Assembly (NCBI RefSeq): GCF_029277445.1
Contig: NZ_CP119566.1
Coordinates: 2,730,001 to 2,794,000, forward strand
From: Pararhizobium qamdonense
GTDB taxonomy: Bacteria; Pseudomonadota; Alphaproteobacteria; Rhizobiales; Rhizobiaceae
DNA length: 64,000 bases
Direction of reading: 5' to 3'
Shown: one piece after another, positions 11,203 to 22,442 of the stretch
Numbering within the stretch: the stretch's first letter is position 1
Layout: each line of letters starts with the position of its first letter
Notes under the pieces: model-generated
The model's input: only the letters and a program-made list of their open reading frames with translations
What the model was told of the DNA's origin: nothing
Database searches by the model: none
Program-made: the position numbers and the translations under genes

Positions 11203-11217
11203 GTTCTTTCTTTGTTC
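11203..11217. promoter_or_regulatory. LexA (SOS) box between ssb and uvrA
   Basis: The sequence reads GTTC-TTTCTTT-GTTC, an exact match to the alphaproteobacterial SOS box GTTC-N7-GTTC. It overlaps the -10 element of the ssb-facing promoter and lies 124 bp before the uvrA start, so it can control both directions. Confidence 0.88.
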
Positions 11218-11242
11218 TAATAAATTTGTAATATCCTGTCAA
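11214..11242 (-). promoter_or_regulatory. Sigma-70-type promoter facing ssb
   Basis: On the minus strand TTGACA (11242-11237) and TAGAAC (11219-11214) are 17 bp apart. The -10 hexamer overlaps the right half of the LexA box, which fits SOS repression. Confidence 0.6.
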
Positions 11243-11340
11243 CCGACTCGGAAAGCCTGCTGTTTTTCACCTTGCGCCTCGACATGGGCGCTGGCGTCCT
11301 TAAATAAGAGCTTTCAAACGCATGTACAAAGCTGGGCACG

Positions 11341-14262
<2,922 letters not shown>

Positions 14263-14287
14263 GGCGAAGAGCGGGAGAGAGTTGCAC

Positions 14288-15091
14288 ATGACAAAATCAG
14301 GCACGATCCGTTGCGGCATTGGCGGCTGGACCTTCGATCCGTGGGAGGGGACCTTTTATCCCGAGACGCTGGCCAAGAAGCGGCAGCTGGAATATGCCAG
14401 CAGCCAATTGAAGGCGATCGAGGTCAACGGCACCTATTACGGCTCGCAAAAGCCGGAGACTTTCGCCAAATGGGCGTCGGAAGTGCCGGAGGATTTTATC
14501 TTCTCGCTGAAGGCCAGCCGCTTTACCACCAATAAGAAGGTTCTGGCGGAAGCCGGTGAATCGATTGGAAAATTCTTGAGCCAAGGACTGACGGAGCTGG
14601 GGAGCCACCTCGGCCCCATTCTCTGGCAGTTCATGCCGACTAAGAAGTTCGATGCTGATGATTTCGGGGCGTTTCTGGCGCTCCTGCCGGAAAAGCAGGA
14701 TGGCCTGACGTTGCGTCATGTGGTCGAGGTCAGGCATGATTCCTTCCGCACGCCGGAATTCACCGCCCTGCTTGCCAAGCACAAGGTGGCGGTCGTCTGC
14801 GCCGATCATTTCGACTATCCGATGATTGCCGATGTCACCGGCGATTTTGTCTATACGCGGCTTCAGACCGGCAGCGATGATGTCGAGACCTGTTACGATG
14901 ACAAGCGTCTCGATCTCTGGGCGGACCGGGTGAAAATCTGGGCGGCGGGCGGTGATATTGCTGACCTCGCCCATGCCGATCCCGGTCACAAGCCGGACAA
15001 GAAGCCGCGCGACGTCTTTGCGTTTTTCATCTCCGAGGGCAAGGTCAATGCGCCGAACGGCGCACGCGCACTGCAGAAACGGGTGGACTGA
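14288..15091 (+). CDS. DUF72 domain-containing protein (YecE-like)
   Basis: This 267-residue protein has the DUF72 TIM-barrel pattern: CGIGGWTFDPWEGTFYP at the start, EVNGTYYGSQKPETFAKWASEVP near residue 50, FSLKASRFTTN, and VVEVRHDSF near 150. No enzymatic activity is established for the family. The ATG at 14288 follows a GGGAGAGAG ribosome-binding site. A TTG two codons upstream is less likely. It lies 25 bp after uvrA and may be co-transcribed with it. Confidence 0.85.
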   Translation: MTKSGTIRCGIGGWTFDPWEGTFYPETLAKKRQLEYASSQLKAIEVNGTYYGSQKPETFAKWASEVPEDFIFSLKASRFTTNKKVLAEAGESIGKFLSQGLTELGSHLGPILWQFMPTKKFDADDFGAFLALLPEKQDGLTLRHVVEVRHDSFRTPEFTALLAKHKVAVVCADHFDYPMIADVTGDFVYTRLQTGSDDVETCYDDKRLDLWADRVKIWAAGGDIADLAHADPGHKPDKKPRDVFAFFISEGKVNAPNGARALQKRVD

Positions 15092-16567
15092 TCAACCGCT
15101 GGCGGTCGGGAGCGGTTCTATCGCGGCGGCAAGATCGTCTGCGGTCAATCCCTCGCCGGCCTTCATCCCCGCCCGGCCGTGACGCCAGACGCCCGAAGCG
15201 GCCGCCTCGAAGGCAGGCATGCCCTGGGCAAGATGTGCGCCGATGATACCGGAGAGGGTATCGCCCGATCCGGCGGTCGCCAGCCAAGGCGGCGCATTGG
15301 TATTGATCGCAGCACGGCCATCGGGCGATGCGATCACCGTATCCGCCCCCTTGTAGACAATGACGGCATGACTGCGTTTGGCAGCCATAACAGCGCGATC
15401 GACTTTTGACAGGGCGGGATCAGCAGCGATATCCGCAAACAGTCTCGCAAACTCGCCCTCGTGCGGGGTCATGACCAGCCGGGTGCCGCCTCCCGCAAAC
15501 GCGTTGAAAAGCAACGCCGGGTCATCCTTGAAAGCGGTGATTCCGTCGGCATCGAGCACAAGCGACCGCTCGCACAGCATCAGGGCGTAACGCCGCGCTT
15601 TCTCCAGATCGCCAAATCCAGGCCCGAGCACGAAGGTGTTGATCCGCTTGTCGGCAATCCAGTGCGAGAGAACTGCGGCGTCCTCGATCTCTTTCAGCAT
15701 GATGGCCGTCAGATGGGCTGCGTTGGTATCCAGCGCTGCGGATGTGGAGGCAAGCGTTACCAGCCCGGCCCCGGCTTTCAGCCCCGCCATCGCTGAAAGC
15801 CGTGCAGCACCCGTCGAGAGCGGCCCGCCCGAGAAGATGGCGAGATGACCGCGCTTGTATTTATGGGCGGAGGGATCAAGCGTCTGCGTCACTCCCGCCC
15901 AGAGATGCGGCCCGTTTTCGCAAAGCCCACTGGCATGGCTCAGCAAAATACGCTGGGGTATGCCGATATCGCAGACCTCCATTCTGCCGCAGAGGCTGCG
16001 GCCGGGCATCAGCAGATGGCCGGGCTTTCGCGCCATGAAGGTCACCGTGTGGCTGGCGCGAAAACTCTCGCCCAGAACCTGGCCGGTGCGCCCATCAAGG
16101 CCGGAGGGCAGATCAACGGCGATCACGGGAAGCAGCGCCTGCGTGACAGCCTGCATCACCAGCGCAACATCGCCGGGAACAGCACGCGACAGGCCGGCGC
16201 CAAACAGGGCATCGATGACGACATCCCCGGCTTTTGGCAGGTAGGCCTGAAGCGGCTCGACGCTGCGGCCCCATTGCGCATATGCAAGGGCCGCGTCGCC
16301 CTTAAGATGCGCGCTGTCCCCGAGCGCATGAACCACGACCTCCGCACCGCTTCCAAGCAGGGCGGCCGCCGCGATATAGCCGTCGCCGCCATTGTTGCCG
16401 GGTCCGCACAACACGGCAAACCGCAGCGCCTGTGGATAGAGCCTGAGCGCTGCCGCCGACACGGCCATCCCCGCCGATGTCATCAGCGAAAAACTGTCTA
16501 TGCCCGATTGCGCGGCCTCGCGGTCGATCGCGGACATTTCGACGGGGGTGATGGTGATTTGGTGCAT
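15092..16567 (-). CDS. nnr: Bifunctional NAD(P)H-hydrate epimerase / ADP-dependent dehydratase
   Basis: This enzyme repairs hydrated NADH and NADPH. The 491-residue protein fuses two domains. The N-terminal YjeF_N epimerase has VLCGPGNNGGDGYIAA near residue 55 and DALFGAGLSRAVPGDVA. The C-terminal ADP-dependent dehydratase (YjeF_C, ribokinase-like) has FVLGPGFGD, LDADGITAF, VMTPHEGEFARLF and the signature ATAGSGDTLSGIIGA. It is divergent from glnB. It abuts the DUF72 gene on the opposite strand with no gap. Confidence 0.95.
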   Translation of the reverse strand: MHQITITPVEMSAIDREAAQSGIDSFSLMTSAGMAVSAAALRLYPQALRFAVLCGPGNNGGDGYIAAAALLGSGAEVVVHALGDSAHLKGDAALAYAQWGRSVEPLQAYLPKAGDVVIDALFGAGLSRAVPGDVALVMQAVTQALLPVIAVDLPSGLDGRTGQVLGESFRASHTVTFMARKPGHLLMPGRSLCGRMEVCDIGIPQRILLSHASGLCENGPHLWAGVTQTLDPSAHKYKRGHLAIFSGGPLSTGAARLSAMAGLKAGAGLVTLASTSAALDTNAAHLTAIMLKEIEDAAVLSHWIADKRINTFVLGPGFGDLEKARRYALMLCERSLVLDADGITAFKDDPALLFNAFAGGGTRLVMTPHEGEFARLFADIAADPALSKVDRAVMAAKRSHAVIVYKGADTVIASPDGRAAINTNAPPWLATAGSGDTLSGIIGAHLAQGMPAFEAAASGVWRHGRAGMKAGEGLTADDLAAAIEPLPTASG

Positions 16568-16642
16568 GCCTCAAAATGCCCGCAAGCGGCGCAGCCGACA
16601 AGCTTAAAACATCAGCTTATTTTGTATTCTTTTTAGGCATTT

Positions 16643-16657
16643 GCATAGAATTTATGC
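16643..16657. promoter_or_regulatory. Candidate NtrC enhancer site
   Basis: The sequence GCAT-AGAATTT-ATGC is a perfect palindrome in its outer arms and has the GCAC-N7-GTGC spacing of NtrC sites, with one substitution per half. It lies about 185 bp upstream of the sigma-54 promoter, a usual enhancer distance. Confidence 0.4.
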
Positions 16658-16747
16658 TGACTTGCGGCGCCCACGGCGGCAACAACTGGCCTGCGTTGAG
16701 GACAAACCGCCGCCTGGCAGAAAAATTCATAAAAAATAGGCAAATGA

Positions 16748-17242
<495 letters not shown>

Positions 17243-17302
17243 TCCGCCTGACCACAGGGTTCGGGCACTACCTCGTCATCTCAAAAGAGGGACTGATAAA
17301 AA

Positions 17303-18712
17303 ATGACGACTGCAAATGATATCCTCAAGCAAATCAAGGATAACGACGTCAAGTTCGTTGATCTGCGCTTCACCGACCCCAAGGGCAAGCTGCATCACCT
17401 GACGATGGACGTTGGCTGTGTCGACGAAGACATGTTCGCCGATGGCGTCATGTTCGACGGCTCGTCGATCGGCGGCTGGAAGGCTATCAACGAATCCGAC
17501 ATGGTTCTGATGCCCGATCCGGCCACCGTGCACATGGATCCTTTCTTTGCGCAGTCCACGATGGTGATCGTCTGCGATATTCTCGACCCGGTCTCCGGCG
17601 AAGCCTACAACCGCGACCCGCGCGGTATCGCCAAGAAGGCCGAGGCCTATCTCAAGGCGTCGGGCATCGGCGACACGGTTTTCGTTGGCCCTGAGCCGGA
17701 ATTCTTCGTGTTCGACGACGTCAAGTACAAGGCCGATCCCTACAATACCGGCTTCAAGCTCGATTCCTCCGAACTGCCCTCCAATGACGACACCGATTAC
17801 GAGACCGGCAACCTCGGTCACCGTCCGCGCGTCAAGGGCGGCTATTTCCCGGTCCCGCCGATCGACAGCTGCCAGGACATGCGCTCCGAAATGCTGACGG
17901 TTCTGACCGAAATGGGCGTCACCGTCGAAAAGCAGCACCATGAAGTCGCCGCAGCCCAGCACGAACTGGGTGTCCGGTTCGACACCCTGGTGCGCAATGC
18001 CGACAAGGTGCAGATCTACAAATATGTCGTGCACCAGGTCGCCAACGCCTATGGCAAGACGGCGACCTTCATGCCGAAGCCGATTTTCGGCGATAACGGC
18101 TCGGGCATGCACGTCCACCTGTCGATCTGGAAGGACTCCAAGCCGACCTTCGCAGGCGACGAATATGCCGGCCTGTCGGAAAGCTGCCTGTTCTTCATCG
18201 GCGGCATCATCAAGCATGCCAAGTCGATCAACGCTTTTTCCAATCCGACGACGAACTCCTACAAGCGTCTCGTACCGGGTTACGAAGCGCCGGTTCTTCT
18301 GGCCTATTCCGCCCGCAACCGCTCGGCCTCCTGCCGTATTCCGTTCGGAACCGGTCCGAAGTCCAAGCGCGTCGAAGTCCGCTTCCCCGACCCGCTGGCC
18401 AACCCCTATCTCGCCTTTGCCGCCATGCTGATGGCCGGTCTCGATGGCATCAAGAACAAGATCCATCCTGGCAAGGCCATGGACAAGGATCTCTACGACC
18501 TGCCGCCGAAGGAATTGAAGAAAATCCCGACCGTCTGCGGCTCGCTGCGCGAAGCGCTGGAGAACCTCGACAGGGATCGCAAGTTCCTGACCGCCGGTGG
18601 CGTGTTCGACGACGACCAGATCGATTCCTATATCGAGCTGAAGATGGTCGAGGTCATGCAGTATGAAATGACCCCGCACCCGGTCGAATTCGACATGTAC
18701 TACTCGGCCTAA
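17303..18712 (+). CDS. glnA: Glutamine synthetase type I
   Basis: GlnA condenses glutamate and ammonia to glutamine with ATP. The 469-residue protein has GS-I landmarks: [41 protein letters not shown], the ATP-binding [21 protein letters not shown], and the adenylylation loop [10 protein letters not shown] with Tyr398 (397 after Met removal). It is expected to form dodecamers controlled by GlnE. GAGGG precedes the ATG at 17303. A strong terminator follows. Confidence 0.97.
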   Translation: MTTANDILKQIKDNDVKFVDLRFTDPKGKLHHLTMDVGCVDEDMFADGVMFDGSSIGGWKAINESDMVLMPDPATVHMDPFFAQSTMVIVCDILDPVSGEAYNRDPRGIAKKAEAYLKASGIGDTVFVGPEPEFFVFDDVKYKADPYNTGFKLDSSELPSNDDTDYETGNLGHRPRVKGGYFPVPPIDSCQDMRSEMLTVLTEMGVTVEKQHHEVAAAQHELGVRFDTLVRNADKVQIYKYVVHQVANAYGKTATFMPKPIFGDNGSGMHVHLSIWKDSKPTFAGDEYAGLSESCLFFIGGIIKHAKSINAFSNPTTNSYKRLVPGYEAPVLLAYSARNRSASCRIPFGTGPKSKRVEVRFPDPLANPYLAFAAMLMAGLDGIKNKIHPGKAMDKDLYDLPPKELKKIPTVCGSLREALENLDRDRKFLTAGGVFDDDQIDSYIELKMVEVMQYEMTPHPVEFDMYYSA

Positions 18713-18722
18713 CAGCCGCTTG

Positions 18723-18746
18723 CGGACCCGCGACCAAGCGGGTCCG
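18723..18746 (+). terminator. Hairpin just after glnA
   Basis: CGGACCCGC and GCGGGTCCG pair across a six-base loop, 10 bp after the stop codon. No T run follows. It may protect the 3' end or assist the stronger terminator 5 bp downstream. Confidence 0.4.
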
Positions 18747-18750
18747 TCTC

Positions 18751-18792
18751 AAACAAAAGGCCGGCTTTCTCGCGAAAGCCGGCCTTTTGTTT
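18751..18792. terminator. Bidirectional terminator between glnA and the TAXI gene
   Basis: Eighteen-base perfect arms (18751-18768 and 18775-18792) carry an A-rich start and T-rich end around the loop ctcgcg. It can stop glnA on the plus strand and the convergent gene at 18810 on the minus strand. Confidence 0.85.
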
Positions 18793-18809
18793 GAGGTGTA
18801 TCGTTCGGC

Positions 18810-19847
18810 CTATTTCTTTTTCAGCCGTTCTTTCAGCAGATTGAGATATTCCTCGTTTGCGTCCGGTTGCGCGCTTACAGCCGAAGGCGCTGTGCAGGCC
18901 GGCTTGTAATCGAGCGCCATGCCAGCCTTGACGCAGACGCCGACCTGCCAGCCGGGTGGCAGGGCCGTCAGATCGACATCCTTCCACTTCGGATGGCCGG
19001 TCGCCTGCAGCGTGTCGAGATTGTTGAGGATGAGATTGGAAAAATCCGAGACCGCCTTGCAGCTGTCGCGCTGGTAGGCATTGCGCTTGACGTCATAGTC
19101 ATAGGTCATCATCACAGCCTTGACCGCGATCAAATCGACCGGCTGCTTCTGGAATTCATAGGTTCCCGCTTCAATCCGCGACGGCGTATAGGTGGCGAGA
19201 AGCGGGGCTTCGGTGATCGGCACGAGATGGAATTTCGTGCCGTCGATCGGATTGTTCTTGAACAGAGCTGCCGGGGCGCCCGCCACATAGAAAAAGGCAT
19301 CGATCTCGCCGGAAAGAAGCTTTGGCAGCGCCGCATCCGGATTGAGAGGCACCCGCTCGCCGGTCTTCACCTGCAGGATGTCAAGGATCAGCGAGGAAGT
19401 CAGGAAGGTGCCGCTGTCCTTGACGCCGACGGCGACCTTCTTGCCGGCGAGATCGCCCATATCCTTGATTTCGGCGCGGGCCAGAACATGGATTTCCTCG
19501 TTGTAGAGCGGAAACATGATGCGCACGCCGCGCACCGCCTGCTGCACTTCCGGATCATCGGCCTCGAATGTCTTCAGATATTCGAGCACATCGCTTTGGA
19601 CGATGCCGAACTGGGTGTTCCGGCTGTTGCGGACGCCAACGAAATTTTCAAGAGAGCCGGCGGATTCCTTGACGTTCAGCGTCGGGCCGCAGGTCTTGCC
19701 CAGTGTTGCGACATCGCGGCCGATCTGGATATAGGTGCCCTGCGGCCCGCCGGTCATGATGTTCTTTTCGAACTCGGCCGCCGATACAGGACTGGTCGCA
19801 AGTGCCGTCAGCATCGTCACGGCGATAAAAGCCTGTCGCAACATCAT
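18810..19847 (-). CDS. TAXI-family TRAP-type solute-binding protein (orphan)
   Basis: This 345-residue protein has a signal peptide (about 23 residues, ending PVSA before AEFEK). The mature part follows the TAXI pattern: IMTGGPQGTYIQIGRDVATL, then NTQFGIVQSDVL, AGKKVAVGVKDSGTFLTS and EIDAFFYVAGAPAALF. Family members usually feed a fused TRAP 4TM/12TM permease, but none is adjacent, so it may serve a distant permease or act as a sensor subunit. The first of two ATGs, at 19847, has GGGGAGAT upstream. A longer frame to 19898 lacks such a site. The gene upstream (19892-20920) ends 44 bp away. Confidence 0.8.
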   Translation of the reverse strand: MMLRQAFIAVTMLTALATSPVSAAEFEKNIMTGGPQGTYIQIGRDVATLGKTCGPTLNVKESAGSLENFVGVRNSRNTQFGIVQSDVLEYLKTFEADDPEVQQAVRGVRIMFPLYNEEIHVLARAEIKDMGDLAGKKVAVGVKDSGTFLTSSLILDILQVKTGERVPLNPDAALPKLLSGEIDAFFYVAGAPAALFKNNPIDGTKFHLVPITEAPLLATYTPSRIEAGTYEFQKQPVDLIAVKAVMMTYDYDVKRNAYQRDSCKAVSDFSNLILNNLDTLQATGHPKWKDVDLTALPPGWQVGVCVKAGMALDYKPACTAPSAVSAQPDANEEYLNLLKERLKKK

Positions 19848-19891
19848 GTATCTCCCCGTAAGGCATCCGCCATGTTGGCAGAGACCGGTTG

Positions 19892-20920
19892 TCAGCAATC
19901 ACTCTTGAGGTCGCGCATCAGATTGCGCATCAGGACCAGCGGTACTCTATCAAAAACACTTTCCAACGCGTCGGTGACGCAGGCGCCGGATACAAGCTGG
20001 TCTTTCAGCCGCTGTTTCTTTTCGTCATCCAGAAAACCGACGCCGCGTGTCGTGCCGATGATCGTGTCCACCACCTGACGGTCGCGCGGCACCAAGCGCT
20101 CACCCTCGACCGGCGGACCGGCATCGATTGCAGGCTGGGTACTCGCCGGCATTTCGGCTGCCATCCTGGCAGCGGCATCCGCCTGGTCGGCAAGCTGCTT
20201 TCGCAATGTCGCGACTGTCTGGCGTTCGCCGCTTAGGCTTTGCTCCAGATTCTTGATCTGCGCGTCACGCGCCAGATCGAGCGCCGATTTAGCGGTGGAT
20301 GTATCGCCGGCATCTATTGCCGTTTGCGCTAGCGCTTTTTGTGCCGTGATCATATCGGCCTTTGCTTTTTCAAGGGCGGCGTTCAGCGTTTTGATCTGAG
20401 CGTCGAGGGCAAGCTTTTCAGCGCCAAGCCCCTCAATCTGTGCTCGAAGTCCGGTGGACCCGGTCTTTGCTGTATCGAGCTGGGCCGTCAAACCAGCGAT
20501 CTCTGCCTTGAAATCAACGGAGGCCGATGTCGCAGCAGATTTTTCGGCCGAAATCTGTTTTTCGAGCGCTGCGATGTCGGCATCGCGCTTGTCCAGAAGC
20601 CGGGTGAGCTTTGGAACCTCATTCAGCTTCAGCTCGGCATAGTCCTTTTCCAGTTGCTCTGCCCAGGTACCGGAATTCTTTTTGACATTCAGGAGATCGC
20701 TGCTGGCCTTGTCTCTTTCGGCCTTGGCCTGATCCAGTTGCGATTGCAGCGACGCCGTTTGCGCCGTCAGCGCGGCGATATCCGTCTGCATCGTCTGCCT
20801 GGCAAACCAGAAATATCCGCCTGCTCCAATCAGCGCCAGACACAGGATAACCGGCAGCAGCAGGCCGGACGAGGAACGGCCGCGCGTTACCTGATTGTCC
20901 CTACCCCACTGATTGCTCAT
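19892..20920 (-). CDS. Membrane-anchored coiled-coil protein of unknown function
   Basis: This 342-residue protein has a polar N terminus of about 17 residues, one membrane helix (about 18-40, LLLPVILCLALIGAGGYFWF), then a long region of heptad-like sequence (about 45-235) rich in A, L, K, E and Q, predicted as coiled coil. A short C-terminal domain (about 265-342, VVDTIIGTTRGVGFLDDEKK onward) has two cysteines. The ATG at 20920 is preferred, since the upstream extension to 21079 looks like untranslated leader. The orientation suggests a periplasmic coiled coil anchored in the inner membrane. I do not recognise the family. It may share a transcript with the TAXI gene. Confidence 0.65.
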   Translation of the reverse strand: MSNQWGRDNQVTRGRSSSGLLLPVILCLALIGAGGYFWFARQTMQTDIAALTAQTASLQSQLDQAKAERDKASSDLLNVKKNSGTWAEQLEKDYAELKLNEVPKLTRLLDKRDADIAALEKQISAEKSAATSASVDFKAEIAGLTAQLDTAKTGSTGLRAQIEGLGAEKLALDAQIKTLNAALEKAKADMITAQKALAQTAIDAGDTSTAKSALDLARDAQIKNLEQSLSGERQTVATLRKQLADQADAAARMAAEMPASTQPAIDAGPPVEGERLVPRDRQVVDTIIGTTRGVGFLDDEKKQRLKDQLVSGACVTDALESVFDRVPLVLMRNLMRDLKSDC

Positions 20921-21051
20921 GCAATATCCGTCATCCAAGAACTCTTCACATCTGAGGTACGATGATTTTCCCGGAGAGGCAAGCAACGGTGCATCGCAAC
21001 GCGCCCTCGTGTTGCTGCGGCCGAACGCACCGGCGAGCGCACCGCGTTTCA

Positions 21052-21081
21052 CACTTGATGTTTGAGGAAAACCCCCCACAT
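21052..21081 (+). promoter_or_regulatory. RpoH (heat-shock) promoter of hspQ
   Basis: CACTTGAT (21052-21059) and CCACAT (21076-21081) are 16 bp apart. This fits the rhizobial RpoH pattern CNCTTGAA-N15-17-CCANAT with one mismatch. It lies 22 bp before the hspQ start. hspQ is a sigma-32 gene in enterobacteria, which supports the call. Confidence 0.65.
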
Positions 21082-21103
21082 ACTACGGTGAAAGGAACCT
21101 AAC

Positions 21104-21436
21104 ATGATGAAACAAAGAGACGCAAAATTTCAGATTGGACAGGTTGTTCGCCATCGCGTGTTTCCATTCCGCGGCGTCATTTTTGATGTCGATCCGGAAT
21201 ATGCCAATACCGAGGAATGGTGGAATTCAATTCCCGCTGAAGTCCGCCCGACCAGGGACCAGCCGTTTTACCATCTGCTTGCCGAGAACGAAGAGACCGA
21301 ATATGTCGCTTATGTCTCCGAGCAAAACCTGATTTCGGACGAGAGCGGCATGCCGGTGCGTCATTCCCAAGTGAACGCATTTTTCGATCCGGAGACTGTC
21401 GGTCAGTACAAGCCGAAAGCGGTGGTCCAGCACTAG
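21104..21436 (+). CDS. hspQ: Heat shock protein HspQ
   Basis: HspQ is a small protein reported to bind hemimethylated oriC DNA and to act as an enhancer of Lon protease. The 110-residue protein matches the YccV/HspQ family: KFQIGQVVRHRVFPFRGVIFDVDPEYANTEEWW, then PFYHLLAEN and YVSEQNL. AAAGGAACC precedes the ATG pair at 21104. A heat-shock-type promoter is directly upstream and a strong bidirectional terminator is downstream. Confidence 0.92.
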   Translation: MMKQRDAKFQIGQVVRHRVFPFRGVIFDVDPEYANTEEWWNSIPAEVRPTRDQPFYHLLAENEETEYVAYVSEQNLISDESGMPVRHSQVNAFFDPETVGQYKPKAVVQH

Positions 21437-21468
21437 GAACACACATTTCGAACAGTGTGTTTAAAATC

Positions 21469-21505
21469 AAAAAAGCCGCCGCGAGATTGTCGCGGCGGCT
21501 TTTTT
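21469..21505. terminator. Bidirectional terminator between hspQ and ialB
   Basis: Sixteen-base perfect arms (21469-21484 and 21490-21505) begin with six A and end with six T residues around the loop gattg. It serves hspQ on plus and ialB on minus. A smaller hairpin (aacacaca with tgtgtgtt, about 21438-21461) precedes it. Confidence 0.88.
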
Positions 21506-21523
21506 GGTAAATCAAACTGGCGA

Positions 21524-22159
21524 TCAGTTCGCCGTTGCAGCCTTCTGGGCGTCTTCTAGCTTCTTGCGGGCGTCTTCAGCCTTCTTCTGCATTTCTTCCT
21601 GCAGCAGGCGCTGGCGCTCTTCGAGCTTGGACTGTTCGATCGGCTCGCCGTCAAACACGCCGGTAAAGCCGCCGAGCGAAATCTTGATCGGGTTCGGCGC
21701 ACGCTGGAAGTTGACCGACGTGAACACGACCTCGCCGCCCTTCTTCAGGCTGGCCAGGACTGCATCGCTGAGCGGCGCTTCGGCAACGCACTTATCCGGC
21801 ATGCAGATGGCGTAATCGAGCTTTGTGCCCTTGCCGCCATCGATCTGCATCTGGATACCCGCCGGGATGAGGCGTGCGGAGGGAACCGAAACCTGCAGAA
21901 CCTTGCGGTTCACCTTGCCCTGGACGCTGATCAGGCCAACGGCGGTGACCAGCTGACCATTGCTGGCCGTCAGCAGGTTCTGCACGATGCAGACATCGTT
22001 GTCTTCCTGCTTGGTGCAGACCTTGAACCAGCCCTGCGGCGGGCGGCCGGCGCCGGAAGCCTGCTGCGCAAAAGACGCGGCCGGCATCGCGGCAACAGCA
22101 AATGCGCCGGCGAATGCCGACAAAGCAGCCTTTTTGGTGAAGTTCGACTTGAAGATCAT
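21524..22159 (-). CDS. ialB: Invasion-associated locus B (IalB) family protein
   Basis: This 211-residue secreted protein has a signal peptide of about 31 residues (ending ASFAQ). The body follows the IalB pattern: GWFKVCTKQEDNDVCIVQN with a conserved cysteine pair, IPAGIQMQIDGGKGTKLDYAICMPDKCVAEAPL with a second pair, and FQRAPNPIKISLGGFTGVFDG. A C-terminal Glu/Lys/Ala coiled coil (about 175-211) follows. Bartonella IalB is linked to erythrocyte invasion. In rhizobia the role is unknown and probably concerns the envelope. GGAGACGGG precedes the ATG. Confidence 0.88.
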   Translation of the reverse strand: MIFKSNFTKKAALSAFAGAFAVAAMPAASFAQQASGAGRPPQGWFKVCTKQEDNDVCIVQNLLTASNGQLVTAVGLISVQGKVNRKVLQVSVPSARLIPAGIQMQIDGGKGTKLDYAICMPDKCVAEAPLSDAVLASLKKGGEVVFTSVNFQRAPNPIKISLGGFTGVFDGEPIEQSKLEERQRLLQEEMQKKAEDARKKLEDAQKAATAN

Positions 22160-22442
22160 AATGATACCCGTCTCCTGAATTCCGGTGCCTGAGCAGTCTT
22201 AAAGACGCTCGTGATCAATGGTCAGCTGCCCGCTCTCCTGTTGGGCAAATGAGGCAATTGCATGACCCTCGTCTCCGGGAACACCTGTTACAGTGAGCCG
22301 CGCCGGATATCCAGCCCCCCATCATTCTTTTGCGTTGCGTTCAGTGGCTCGCATCGGCTTTTAAAGGATCGGTTGGTTGGAAATACTGGTCAACGTGTTA
22401 ATTTGCCGTGATTCACGAGATCACGATAGCAGGAGGCGGGCT
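22160..22442. other. Divergent intergenic region between ialB and the YejA-like gene
   Basis: This 283-bp gap separates two divergent genes and should hold both promoters. I see no motif strong enough to call. A GGAAC at 22279 is not followed by CGTT at the right distance, so it is not an EcfG promoter. No small gene is supported. Confidence 0.4.

Noticed and set aside
17276..18679. A 467-codon open frame opposite glnA
   Set aside because: This is an antisense shadow of glnA. Its composition reflects codon bias only.
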